Positions 1 to 8,181 of a stretch of DNA of 64,000 nt are shown here, piece by piece; the first letter of the stretch is position 1; each line of letters opens with the position of its first letter. The notes beneath the pieces were generated by a model that worked only from the letters and a program-made list of their open reading frames with translations, made no database searches and was not told the origin of the DNA. Source of the DNA: Haloferula sp. BvORR071. GTDB taxonomy: Bacteria > Verrucomicrobiota > Verrucomicrobiia > Verrucomicrobiales > Akkermansiaceae. The stretch covers positions 124,001-188,000 of the forward strand of contig NZ_BATP01000005.1 in NCBI RefSeq assembly GCF_000739615.1, read 5' to 3'. Both the position numbers and the translations under genes were made by a program.

Positions 1-93
1 CCCGGAACTGTCGCGGGCACGGTAGACCCGGCCGCAGGCCCCTGCCCCGACGGGGCCGAAAACCTCCAGCGAGTTGACCTCGGGGGATTGCAT
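1..93 (-). CDS. Ser/Thr protein kinase, N-terminal fragment cut by window edge
   Basis: The minus strand is open from an ATG at 93 to the left edge, giving 31 codons. The fragment contains GAGACGRVYRARD, which matches the glycine-rich ATP-binding loop (GxGxxGxV) and the following VYRARD of Hanks-type Ser/Thr kinases. The kinase begins almost at the N-terminus, so any sensor or membrane part would lie downstream, outside the window. It is divergent from the DUF1501 gene with a 124-bp gap. The catalytic lysine and later motifs are not in view, so activity cannot be judged. Confidence 0.7.
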   Translation of the reverse strand, partial: MQSPEVNSLEVFGPVGAGACGRVYRARDSSG

Positions 94-217
94 GCCAAGA
101 GGATGCAGAAATCCGGAGGGATCGCCAACCCTTCGTTCTCCCGGAATTTCGTTTCGCTGCGATGAAATATTCCTCACGGACTCCGTCGTAGATCCTCCCG
201 ATAACCGCCTTCCATCC

Positions 218-1549
218 ATGAAACTGTTCTGCCCGGGCAATCCCCTGCATCGCTATGCTTCCCGCCGCGAGTTCCTGCATGTCGGCCTCGTCGGCGGCTT
301 GGGACTGACCCTGCCGCAATTCCTCCTGCAGCAGGCGAAGGCCGAGCAGAAATTCTACGAGACCAAGGAAGGCGTAGCAAAGGGCATCATTCACATCTTC
401 CTGCCGGGCGGGATGGCGCACCAGGAATCCTTCGACCCCAAGCCCTTTGCTCCGGCCGAGTACCGCGGCCCCTTTGGCGCGATCGATACCAAGATCCCCG
501 GCGTCCAATTCGGCGAGAAGCTGCCGGAGCTGGCGCAGCTCGCGGACAAGATGACGATCATACGCTCGATGTCGCACGGTGAGGCGGCGCACGAGCGCGG
601 CACGCACAACATGTTCACCGGCTACCGCCCGTCCCCGGCGCTGGAGTATCCCTCCTATGGCTCGGTGATTTCGCACGAGCTGGGCTCGCAGAACAACCTG
701 CCGCCCTACGTGTGCGTGCCGAACATGCCGAACGAGTACGCGGGCTCCGGCTACCTGTCTTCCGCCTACGGGCCCTTCGCGCTGGGCGCGGATCCCTCTA
801 ACAAGAATTTCCAAGTGCGGGACCTGAACCTGCCCAATGGCTGTGATGAGTTCCGCTTCAGCCGCCGGCGCTCCTTGTTAGAGACGGTGGACTCACACTT
901 CAGGGCGCTTGAGAAGAGCGACGCGATCGATGCGATGGATGCCTTCTACCAGCACGCCTACAAGCTGATCTCCTCCGAGTCCGCACGCGAGGCCTTCAAC
1001 CTGGCGAAGGAAGACGACAAGCTGAAAGACGAGTACGGCCGCACCGATGCCGGGCAACGGATGCTGCTGGCACGGCGTTTGATTGAGGCGGGCACGCGCT
1101 TCGTCTCACTGACGGTCGGTGGCTGGGATCACCACGACAACATCAAGGGCCAGTTCGAGAACAACATGCCGAAGGTCGACAAGGCGATCGCGGCACTGAT
1201 CCGCGACCTCGACCGCCGCGGGATGCTCGATTCCACCCTGGTGATGGTGACCTCTGAGTTCGGCCGCACGCCTAAGATCAACCCGACCGGCGGCCGCGAC
1301 CACTGGCCGAGCGTCTTCTCGGTGGCGATGATCGGCGGCGGCTTCAAGCAAGGCTACGTCCACGGCTCCTCCGACGCCCTTGGCGGCGGGGTGGATACCG
1401 ATGGCGTGACCGTGGAGGATCTCTCGGCGACAATCTACAACCAGATCGGGATCACCGGCGACAAGGAGCTGATGGCTCCGGGCGGACGGCCTATCGAGAT
1501 TGTGGCGGACGGGCACGTGCTGGATGTGCTGCTCGCGAAGAAGGCCTAG
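218..1549 (+). CDS. DUF1501 family exported protein
   Basis: The 443-aa protein has an N-terminal SRREFLHVGLVGGLGLTLP segment, a twin-arginine-like export signal ending near residue 45, so export by Tat is likely. DUF1501 hallmarks follow: a GGMAHQESFDPK segment, the GWDHHDNI histidine motif, TSEFGRTP and GRDHWP. The family is related to sulfatase/alkaline-phosphatase-fold proteins and is expanded in Planctomycetes and Verrucomicrobia, usually with DUF1549/DUF1553 cytochromes. Its biochemical role is not established. I chose the ATG at 218 because an upstream in-frame ATG at 74 would add a signal-less leader that overlaps the divergent kinase. It probably forms an operon with the PPC protein 34 bp downstream. 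Confidence 0.9.
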   Translation: MKLFCPGNPLHRYASRREFLHVGLVGGLGLTLPQFLLQQAKAEQKFYETKEGVAKGIIHIFLPGGMAHQESFDPKPFAPAEYRGPFGAIDTKIPGVQFGEKLPELAQLADKMTIIRSMSHGEAAHERGTHNMFTGYRPSPALEYPSYGSVISHELGSQNNLPPYVCVPNMPNEYAGSGYLSSAYGPFALGADPSNKNFQVRDLNLPNGCDEFRFSRRRSLLETVDSHFRALEKSDAIDAMDAFYQHAYKLISSESAREAFNLAKEDDKLKDEYGRTDAGQRMLLARRLIEAGTRFVSLTVGGWDHHDNIKGQFENNMPKVDKAIAALIRDLDRRGMLDSTLVMVTSEFGRTPKINPTGGRDHWPSVFSVAMIGGGFKQGYVHGSSDALGGGVDTDGVTVEDLSATIYNQIGITGDKELMAPGGRPIEIVADGHVLDVLLAKKA

Positions 1550-1583
1550 CCGGAATGACGAATTCCGAATTTCCGACTGACGA

Positions 1584-3998
1584 ATGAAGTCTTTAAGCGG
1601 AATCGCGTTGGTGTTGTTAGGCGGATCCGCGATGGCGGGTTTCACGCCGACCCTGAACTTGATCGAGCCACGGGGCGGGCAGCGCGGGGTGGAACTGGAG
1701 ATGCAGTTCTACGGCGAAAGGCTCGACGGGATCCAGGAGGTGCTGGCCTACGATCCGGGAATCGAGTTCCGCAGCTTCACGGTGGAAAATGACAAGCACG
1801 CCTCCGCCAAAATTTTCATCAAGCCGGATGCCCCCTTGGGCGAGCACGGACTGCGGGTGCGGACCAGCGGCGGGGTGAGCTTCCTCCGCTCCTTCTTCGT
1901 CGGGCAGTTCCCGGTGGTCAATGAGGTGGATCCCAATGACAAGCCGGAACAGGCGCAGCGGGTGGAACTGAACACCACGGTGCAGGGTGTGGCGAAGCAG
2001 GAGGATGTGGACTACTATGTGTGTAGTCTCAAGAAGGGCCAGCGCTTCACCGCCGAGGTGGAGGCGATGCGACTGGGCCGGACGATGTTCGACTCTTACG
2101 TGGCGATCGTCGACCCCAAGGGCTTCGAGATCGCTTCCTGTGATGATGCGGCGCTGCTGCGTACGGACCCTTTTGTTTCCACGATCATCCCCGAGGACGG
2201 CGACTACTGCGTGCTAGTCCGGGAAGCGGCGTACGAAGGAAACGACAACTGCGAGTATCGCGTGAACATCGGGACCTTCCCGCGGCCGAAGGCAGTCTTC
2301 CCGACCGGCGCGAAGGCGGGCGAGACCGTGGAATTCAAGTTCATTGGCGATCCGGCCGGCGACTTCACCGAGAAGGTCACCATTCCGGCGGACGCGGGTG
2401 AGAGGTTCCCGCTCTTCCCGACGCGCGATGGCTTGCAAGCACCCTCTCCACACTGGATCAAGATTTCTCCCGCAGCCTCCGTGGTGGAGGCGGAGCCTAA
2501 CAACGGCGCAAAGGAATCCACTCCCCTGCCCGACCAACCCTGCGTGGGCTATGGCATCATCGGCCAGAATGACGATGTGGACTTCTTCAGATTCAAGGCA
2601 GCAAAAGACGAGGAATTCACGATCCGGGTGCTAGCCCGCGAGCTGCGTTCGCCGCTGGATGCGGTGCTCTCGGTGCGCAACGAAAAGGGCGAGAATCTCG
2701 CGAACAACGACGACCAGGGCGGACTCGATCCGAAGATGCCGCTGTGGAAGGCACCGGCGGACGGAGAATATCACCTGGTGATCCGCGACCAACTGCGGCG
2801 CGGCGGACCGGACTATACCTACCGCGTGGAACTGGAGAAACGCAATGTAGGCATCAGCGCCTCGCTTCCAGTAGTCGAGCGGGACAATTCCCAGAAGTGG
2901 AAAATGATCACGGTGCCGCGCGGCAACCGTTACGCGGCGATGGTGAACATCGCCCGCGACAACATCGGCTGTGATGTCAGCCTGGAAGCGGAGAGCTTGC
3001 CAGCGGGCGTGACGATGAATGCGCCGGTGGTGAAGCGCTCGGTTACGGCGGTGCCGGTGATCTTCGAGGCCGCGGCTGACGCGCCGGTGGCAGGGAGCCT
3101 GTATCGCTTCAAGGTGAAGGCGCTGGAAGATCCGCGGAACATTGCGGGAATCCTGGAGGAGACCATCCACCACGTGGAGATCAATAACCAGGGTCCCTAT
3201 CACTCGGCCAGCGCCGAGCGAATCCCGGTGGCGGTGATCGATGAGGCGCCCTACAAGCTGGAACTGGAGACGCCCGCGGTGCCGATCGTGAAGAACGGCA
3301 CGATGCAGCTCAAGGTAAAGGCGCAGCGCAAGGAAGGTTATGCGGAGGCCATCACGCTGAGATTTTTGTGGAACCCACCGGGAATCGGTTCACCGGCGAC
3401 GGTGACGATGAACGGCGATCAGAGCGAGGCTTTGTACGAGATCAACGCAAACGGCGATGCTCCTCCCGCCGAATGGCAGGTCTGCGTGCTTGGCGAGGCC
3501 AATACCCCGCAAGGACCGGTATTGGCCTCGACCTCACTGGTGCCGCTGCGGGTGGCCGATCCCTATCTAACGATGGCGATGGACATGGCCGCCACCGAGC
3601 AAGGCAAGGCAACGACCTTGATTTGCAAGATGGACTACCCGGCGAAGTTCGAGGGCAACGCGACGGCCGAGGTGTTCGGCCTCCCGCATGGCGCGACGAC
3701 CGCGCCGGTGAGTTTCCCCCGTGGCCAGGCGCAGGTGAATTTCCCGGTGGAAATCGCCGGGGATGCCACGGTGGGCAAGCACACGGCGCTGTTCTGCCGG
3801 GTGACAGTGCCGGAGAAGGGCACAACGATTCTGCACCAGGTGGGGCAAGGCGGGACACTGCGGATCGATAAGCCGGCGGAGAATGCACCGGCTCCTCCGC
3901 CTCAACCGGTGGCGGTAGCTCAGGCTGCACCTGCAGCGCCAGCGGCTCCGGTGGAGAAGCCACTGTCGCGCTTGGAGCAGCTGAGACAGAAGAAGTAG
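1584..3998 (+). CDS. Exported PPC-domain protein paired with DUF1501
   Basis: The 804-aa protein has a signal peptide (MKSLSGIALVLLGGSAMAG). It carries two bacterial pre-peptidase C-terminal (PPC)-like beta domains at about residues 111-230 (EVDPNDKPEQAQ, then DVDYYVCSLKKGQ) and 300-418 (EAEPNNGAKES, then DVDFFRFKA). More beta-rich segments follow, and the C-terminal tail is rich in Pro and Ala. PPC domains usually act as binding or accessory modules in secreted proteins, and no peptidase domain is visible here. Pairing with DUF1501 is common in Planctomycetes and Verrucomicrobia, where the upstream partner is often a DUF1549/DUF1553 protein. Here a kinase lies upstream instead. Function unknown. 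Confidence 0.8.
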   Translation: MKSLSGIALVLLGGSAMAGFTPTLNLIEPRGGQRGVELEMQFYGERLDGIQEVLAYDPGIEFRSFTVENDKHASAKIFIKPDAPLGEHGLRVRTSGGVSFLRSFFVGQFPVVNEVDPNDKPEQAQRVELNTTVQGVAKQEDVDYYVCSLKKGQRFTAEVEAMRLGRTMFDSYVAIVDPKGFEIASCDDAALLRTDPFVSTIIPEDGDYCVLVREAAYEGNDNCEYRVNIGTFPRPKAVFPTGAKAGETVEFKFIGDPAGDFTEKVTIPADAGERFPLFPTRDGLQAPSPHWIKISPAASVVEAEPNNGAKESTPLPDQPCVGYGIIGQNDDVDFFRFKAAKDEEFTIRVLARELRSPLDAVLSVRNEKGENLANNDDQGGLDPKMPLWKAPADGEYHLVIRDQLRRGGPDYTYRVELEKRNVGISASLPVVERDNSQKWKMITVPRGNRYAAMVNIARDNIGCDVSLEAESLPAGVTMNAPVVKRSVTAVPVIFEAAADAPVAGSLYRFKVKALEDPRNIAGILEETIHHVEINNQGPYHSASAERIPVAVIDEAPYKLELETPAVPIVKNGTMQLKVKAQRKEGYAEAITLRFLWNPPGIGSPATVTMNGDQSEALYEINANGDAPPAEWQVCVLGEANTPQGPVLASTSLVPLRVADPYLTMAMDMAATEQGKATTLICKMDYPAKFEGNATAEVFGLPHGATTAPVSFPRGQAQVNFPVEIAGDATVGKHTALFCRVTVPEKGTTILHQVGQGGTLRIDKPAENAPAPPPQPVAVAQAAPAAPAAPVEKPLSRLEQLRQKK

Positions 3999-4008
3999 GC
4001 GCTGCGTG

Positions 4009-4035
4009 GAGCGAGCTGCCAGAATGGCTTCGCTC
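4009..4035. repeat. Hairpin in convergent intergenic gap
   Basis: GAGCGA (4009-4014) pairs with TCGCTC (4030-4035), and TGCCA/TGGC pairs further inside. The hairpin sits between two converging genes (stops at 3998 and 4173). It has no T-tract, so it is a weak terminator or a REP-like element. Confidence 0.4.
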
Positions 4036-4172
4036 TTCAGTCCAAGCCGGGCGGTGCCACGGCGGCCCCAAGGAGGCTACTCTTAGGGTCCGCGCGCAAA
4101 CCCACCCGGGAAGCTTGGGGTGGAGTCAGTCGCTAGAACTGCTTCGTCCGCACACCGCCTGGGCAGACCGCC

Positions 4173-5738
4173 TTAGAACGCGCTGCGGAAGGCGATCTGG
4201 TAAGTCACAGCGCTAAGGTCGCTGTTGCGGGTGCTGAGCTCGTCGTAGGAGACGCCGCCCATGACCTTGAGCACATCCTTGCAGAAGTGGTAGTTCAGGC
4301 CGGCGTAGACGTAGTGGTGCTCGTTGCCGCGGCCGTTATCGACATCGACGGCGGGGTTCTCGTGATCGGCGCGGATGTAGCGGACCGGGAGTTGCAGGCC
4401 CTGGGATTCCGGCGCGCTCCAATACTCGAGTTGGACGACGGCTTGAAGCTTGTCCTCGATGATCCATACCCAGGGCATGACCACGAAGGAATGGAAGTCG
4501 CCGGCGCGGCGGGTGATCAGGAGGTTCGCTCCGCCGTTGTCGCCGTAGATGGCTTCCGCCATCACGCCCCAGCGCTTCTTCTCATAGACGGCCGAGAGCG
4601 ATGCGGCCCAGCCGTAGCCGAGGGCATCGTCGGTGGGGTAAACGAAATCCTCGTCGAGATTGTTCTGGGCGTAGTCCAGATACATTGTGAAGTCCTTGTC
4701 CGGCTTCCACTCGAGGCTGCCGTAGAAGAATTGGCCGTCGTTCCAGCCACCGATGAAATCAGCGTCATCCTCCGCACTGAAGAGGCCGAGGGTGAATTCA
4801 AAGTCGCCCTTGTCCAGCTCGAGGGTCACACCGGTGGGGCGGCTCTGCGAGCCACCGAGCTTCTCGGCGATGGCGCTGCGCTCGATGGTGTAAGTATCGT
4901 CCGAGGACATGTGCTGCTCTTGGGACATTTTCAGCTTCATCCGCCCGTACTTGAGCTTGATGCCGTCGAGAGGGCCGGTGCCGAAGGCCTTGCCGATGTC
5001 GAATTGGAGTGAAGCCTCGTCGAAGCGGTCGTAGCCCCACTCCAAGTCGGTGAAGAGATCATTGCGGAAGCGATCATCCGCCACCAGGTTCACATTGATC
5101 TCCGCCTTGAAGTATTTGAGGAACTCGGTCTTAGTCTCCAAGCGAAGCCTACGGAATTCGTCGTAGTTGTCGTTGAACTCAAGGCCATTGACGTCCTCCC
5201 CTTCGACGTGGACGGCCTGGTAGTGGAAACGCCCGCCGATCTCGAAGGACTGGAACCAAGGGTTCTCCTCGTTGTGATAGAGACGCCCGGGGTGATCCTG
5301 CAGCCAGCTGCACCAATCACCCTCGTTCGAATGCTTGGGAGCCTCGGACTCCACGATCGCGCCCTTGGCGTCGGTCGTGGTCATCACCGGCTCGACACCA
5401 GCACCAGCGGCGACACCGGACTCCGCAGTGACGAACTCGTGGGGCTCGCCCTTGTGCTTGTCCTTATGCTTCTTGCCGTCCTTGTCCTTCTTCTTCCCGT
5501 CTTTGTGCTTATCCTTCTTTTCCCCGTCCTTGTACTTCTCGCCGTCCTTGTGCTTGTCCTTCTTTTCCCCGTCCTTCTTCTTTCCGTCTTTGTCCTTATC
5601 CTTCTTTTTCTTCTCGCCCTTCTCCTCTTTCTTGGGAGCGGCATCCGGGGCGGCCGCGGCCTCCTCCGCCGCGCGGGCGGCAGGCAGGATGGCGAGACTC
5701 AGGCAGGAACAAACGGCAAGGCGGGCAAGGGCTTTCAT
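4173..5738 (-). CDS. OprO/OprP-like phosphate-selective porin with Lys/His-rich linker
   Basis: The 521-aa outer-membrane beta-barrel is preceded by a signal peptide (residues 1-23). The barrel part (from about residue 125) has alternating aromatic strands, ends in a C-terminal Phe (AFRSAF) as expected for BAM-inserted barrels, and resembles Phosphate-selective porin O/P. Between signal and barrel, residues about 36-98 are almost only Lys, Asp, His, Glu and Gly in KKDKHKDGEK-type repeats, which OprP-type porins normally lack. I used the ATG at 5738; an upstream in-frame ATG at 5774 overlaps the preceding gene and would bury the signal peptide. It is last in the VTC-DUF4956-porin operon, 32 bp after DUF4956. 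Phosphate or polyphosphate selectivity is inferred from the family and its neighbours. Confidence 0.8.
   Translation of the reverse strand: MKALARLAVCSCLSLAILPAARAAEEAAAAPDAAPKKEEKGEKKKKDKDKDGKKKDGEKKDKHKDGEKYKDGEKKDKHKDGKKKDKDGKKHKDKHKGEPHEFVTAESGVAAGAGVEPVMTTTDAKGAIVESEAPKHSNEGDWCSWLQDHPGRLYHNEENPWFQSFEIGGRFHYQAVHVEGEDVNGLEFNDNYDEFRRLRLETKTEFLKYFKAEINVNLVADDRFRNDLFTDLEWGYDRFDEASLQFDIGKAFGTGPLDGIKLKYGRMKLKMSQEQHMSSDDTYTIERSAIAEKLGGSQSRPTGVTLELDKGDFEFTLGLFSAEDDADFIGGWNDGQFFYGSLEWKPDKDFTMYLDYAQNNLDEDFVYPTDDALGYGWAASLSAVYEKKRWGVMAEAIYGDNGGANLLITRRAGDFHSFVVMPWVWIIEDKLQAVVQLEYWSAPESQGLQLPVRYIRADHENPAVDVDNGRGNEHHYVYAGLNYHFCKDVLKVMGGVSYDELSTRNSDLSAVTYQIAFRSAF
5444..5633 (-). repeat. Imperfect tandem repeat encoding the Lys/Asp/His linker
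   Basis: The DNA encoding porin residues about 36-98 consists of imperfect repeats of a purine-rich unit (minus strand) coding for KDKHKDGEK-like blocks. Expansion or contraction would change linker length without a frameshift when units are lost in multiples of three. Confidence 0.7.
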
Positions 5739-5770
5739 GGGGTTTTCGGGCAGCAGGCTGCGATGGCCGA

Positions 5771-6538
5771 TCACATATCCAGCTCGTTGCCGGTCGGGGT
5801 CAGGATCACGCGGTTGTTGCCGCAGACATGGTGCAGGGCGTCCAGCAGCTTCGGCGTGCTGACACCGAGCTTGAGCTGCATGCCGTAGCGCAGCTCGGTC
5901 ATCATGCCGGCTTGGGCCGAGGAGACGCTGACAAGCTGCACGCGGTCCGTGTGTTCATCAAAGACCGGCTTGAGCAGCTTTTCGAAATCCATGTCGCTGG
6001 TCATGCGCAGGGTCAGCATGTGCGAGGCGCGGCGGGGCGCGAAGGCATCCGTCTTGGTGAGGATCACCACTGCGGCACCGACAATGACGGTGATCACGAT
6101 CGCCATGTCATACATGCGGGCACCGACCACCATGCCGATGGCCATGGCGAAGAAGACGAAGGCAAGGTCTCGCGACTGGCCGAGGGTTCGGCGGAAGCGG
6201 ATTACCGAGAAGGCGGCGAACATACCGAAGGCGATCGCCTGGTTGCCCGCCACCACCATGATCAGAATCGTCGTGACGACGCCAATCATGACCAGGGTCT
6301 GGACGTAGTCTTGGGAATAGCGGGTACCCTTGTAGGTCTTCCGGTAGATCGTCGCGATCAGCAGGTTCAGCACGAGGCTGATCGCCATCGCGAAAGCGAC
6401 CTCTTCGAAACCGGGCTTGGTCGGCACCCCGTCCTTCATCGTAGGACCGAAGAAGTTATCGAAAACGTGAAGTGCTTGAGGGGCGGTGTCGGCGGCAAGG
6501 CTAACAACAGAATCGGCTAGGGCGGCAAACGGGTACAT
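5771..6538 (-). CDS. DUF4956 membrane protein, partner of VTC polymerase
   Basis: The 255-aa protein has about five membrane helices in its first 165 residues, including AFAMAISLVLNLLIATIY, a VMIGVVTTILIMVVAG helix and FAVFFAMAIGMVVG-like segments. It contains the conserved FSVIRFRRTLGQSRDL loop and ends in a soluble alpha/beta domain of about 85 residues. This matches DUF4956, a bacterial family often encoded beside VTC-domain proteins. By analogy with eukaryotic VTC, where the catalytic domain is tied to a membrane channel, it could anchor the polymerase or conduct phosphate/polyphosphate. That role is inferred. It lies 44 bp after the VTC gene and 32 bp before the porin. Confidence 0.85.
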   Translation of the reverse strand: MYPFAALADSVVSLAADTAPQALHVFDNFFGPTMKDGVPTKPGFEEVAFAMAISLVLNLLIATIYRKTYKGTRYSQDYVQTLVMIGVVTTILIMVVAGNQAIAFGMFAAFSVIRFRRTLGQSRDLAFVFFAMAIGMVVGARMYDMAIVITVIVGAAVVILTKTDAFAPRRASHMLTLRMTSDMDFEKLLKPVFDEHTDRVQLVSVSSAQAGMMTELRYGMQLKLGVSTPKLLDALHHVCGNNRVILTPTGNELDM

Positions 6539-6582
6539 GCGGATACTCGGAGAAGAAAAAGCAAACGATTACGAAGCTACGC

Positions 6583-7518
6583 CTAGCGTGCTTTCGCCGG
6601 GTGCAGGAGCGCGAGGAATTTCAGCGCCAGCACGCGGAAGATGCCGCCGGTCTTGGCCGGCTCCGGAATGCGGGCACGGCGCGGCAGCGCGGAAGTGGAA
6701 GGAGGCAATGGCCGGCCCTTGTCATCCACGGGATTCGGATTGTTTCGCACGATCCGCTCTGTGGGTGCCGGATTAGGGCGGGGCAATCTGCCCGTTTTGC
6801 CCTGAAATTCATACATTTCCAGCGCGGCGGTGTACTTGCTGAAACCCCGGGGCACCAAGTTATATTCGCCGATCAGGTTACGAAACCAGAAGGGCACGGG
6901 ACCGATGGTCTTGACCTCCATGACCGCCGAGCCGGGCTCCAGCAGGGGCAGCTCGAAGTCAGGATCGTCCGGCGTGAGCGGGATCAGGCGGAAGCGGCAG
7001 CGGGGATCGATATCGAAGGTGATGCGGATAGTCCCGCTCGGACCGCTGTCGAAGGCGTAGCGGTGATAGCGGATCTGGACGACCGGCTTGCCACCGCGGA
7101 CGTTCAAAAGATCGTTGATTTCGGCCCGCACGCGCTCATCGATCGCGCTGGGAGTGCCTTGCTGCGCGGGGATGTGGCCGGCGGAGAGCTGGGGCAGATC
7201 CTCGAGGCTAACCGGGATGCGGCGCTTGACGGTCACGCCGTCGAGCTTGTGCTTCACCTCGACAAAGGCGCTGGGCGGGATGGCACCGTCAGTACGGCCG
7301 TAGAGCCGGCTGCGGACGCGGCGGCGATTCGGCACGTCGAGCTGCTTCTGCCAGTAGCTGGTGCGCTCGTCGGTGTCGAAATACTCGGAAAGAATGGGAT
7401 AGCCGTCCTCGGCACCGCGGTCGGCGACCATCAACTCGCCCACGCGGGCGCGAAGAACCCCCGCCAGATGGGGGGGCAGCACGAACTTGAATTCCCTGCG
7501 ATTTTGATTGGCGTCCAT
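6583..7518 (-). CDS. VTC-domain polyphosphate polymerase
   Basis: The 311-aa protein matches the VTC catalytic fold. It has an N-terminal RREFKFVLPP basic strand, SEYFDTDERTSYW, FVEVKHKLDGVTVKRR, VVQIRYHRYAF, IRITFDIDP, VMEVKTIGPVPFW and a C-terminal FSKYTAALEMY. These supply the Arg/Lys residues and the Glu residues on beta-strands that line the triphosphate tunnel in VTC/TTM enzymes. The family makes polyphosphate from nucleoside triphosphate. There is no SPX domain and no membrane helix, so the DUF4956 partner probably supplies membrane attachment. The last 60 residues are Pro/Arg-rich and poorly structured. It is first in the operon, 193 bp downstream of a Pho-box-like site. Confidence 0.85.
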   Translation of the reverse strand: MDANQNRREFKFVLPPHLAGVLRARVGELMVADRGAEDGYPILSEYFDTDERTSYWQKQLDVPNRRRVRSRLYGRTDGAIPPSAFVEVKHKLDGVTVKRRIPVSLEDLPQLSAGHIPAQQGTPSAIDERVRAEINDLLNVRGGKPVVQIRYHRYAFDSGPSGTIRITFDIDPRCRFRLIPLTPDDPDFELPLLEPGSAVMEVKTIGPVPFWFRNLIGEYNLVPRGFSKYTAALEMYEFQGKTGRLPRPNPAPTERIVRNNPNPVDDKGRPLPPSTSALPRRARIPEPAKTGGIFRVLALKFLALLHPAKAR

Positions 7519-7619
7519 TGCCGTGGGTGGAAACCGGACCGGGGTTTAGCGGACGCCGGGGAGCGTTTGCGCTGGGTGAAGGGTCGGCTTCATCGGTTTT
7601 GGGGAGAATAAACGAGGCG

Positions 7620-7637
7620 AGATTAACTGAAGATTAA
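7620..7637 (-). promoter_or_regulatory. Exact 7-4-7 direct repeat, candidate response-regulator box
   Basis: AGATTAA-CTGA-AGATTAA (minus strand TTAATCT-TCAG-TTAATCT) is a perfect 7-bp direct repeat with an 11-bp period, 102 bp before the VTC start. This is the geometry used by OmpR/PhoB-family regulators. The sequence does not match a known box. Confidence 0.4.
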
Positions 7638-7675
7638 GAACATAGAGCAGTGAGAGAATGAACGGACTAGGTTTC

Positions 7676-7688
7676 CGTAGGGGCAATC
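7676..7688 (-). promoter_or_regulatory. GATTGCCCCTACG element, copy 1
   Basis: This 13-mer reads toward the VTC gene and lies 22 bp downstream of the Pho-box-like site. The identical 13-mer occurs at 23424-23436 and an 11/13 match at 8095-8107. Function unknown. Confidence 0.35.
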
Positions 7689-7710
7689 CCGCACGAGCAC
7701 TGCAATAAAC

Positions 7711-7728
7711 GTGACAATTTCGTTACAA
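7711..7728 (-). promoter_or_regulatory. Pho-box-like site upstream of VTC-DUF4956-porin operon
   Basis: The minus strand reads TTGTAAC-GAAA-TTGTCAC. The PhoB consensus is two 7-bp repeats near CTGTCAT/CTGTCAC around a 4-bp AT-rich spacer, so architecture and bases agree well. It points toward the polyphosphate/porin operon, which fits induction under phosphate starvation. No clear -10 box follows at the classical distance. Confidence 0.6.
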
Positions 7729-8094
7729 CTTAGGCCCGTCGATCAAAAATCATTCCAGACCGAGGCCAAAATTGCATTTTTTTGCCGGATGTATGGACAG
7801 GGTGAATCGGCCGGTCCATTTGACGCTTGGACGGCGCACCCGGGGGGAAGATCCGGGGGCACGGTGCGCGGCGCTCCAAAAGGGATCGCTGCGAGGGCTT
7901 CGGGAGACGCAGACAACAGGGTGCCTGCGCCAGACGGCGGGGGGAGGATTCTCATGCGCGGGGGAACGACGAGAGATTGGGGAACTCAGGAGGGAAAGCG
8001 CCGTGCGACCAGAAACGGACTAACGACGGGAGGCAACATATCCTGAAGGCGCGTTAGAACACAACTCCCGAAACGCCAGCCGGATACGATTCGG

Positions 8095-8107
8095 GATTTC
8101 CCCTACA
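8095..8107 (+). promoter_or_regulatory. GATTTCCCCTACA element, copy 2
   Basis: It matches copy 1 at 11 of 13 positions, and over a longer stretch the two agree at 14 of 15 (CGGGATTxCCCCTAC). It is in the opposite orientation, about 410 bp away in the same intergenic region. No gene starts nearby in its direction. Confidence 0.35.
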
Positions 8108-8181
8108 AGCCGTAGGGCGAGGACCAAGCCGTGGCAGCGATAGCCAAGGAGTCCCTGCCCACGCCGCCAGGGCCCTCCCTG

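Larger units (their letters stand above)
7519..8181. other. 663-bp intergenic region upstream of VTC operon
   Basis: I see no convincing gene here. Short open frames exist on both strands but have no start signals, domains or consistent codon use. On the side facing the VTC gene the region holds an AGATTAA direct repeat (7620-7637), a GATTGCCCCTACG element (7676-7688) and a Pho-box-like site (7711-7728). A second near-copy of that element lies at 8095-8107 in the opposite orientation. The section 7740-8090 shows no recognisable structure. Confidence 0.6.

Noticed and set aside
7711-8057. Small open frames in the 663-bp region before the VTC operon
   Set aside because: Several overlapping frames exist, none with start signals or domains. 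One start coincides with the Pho-like site.
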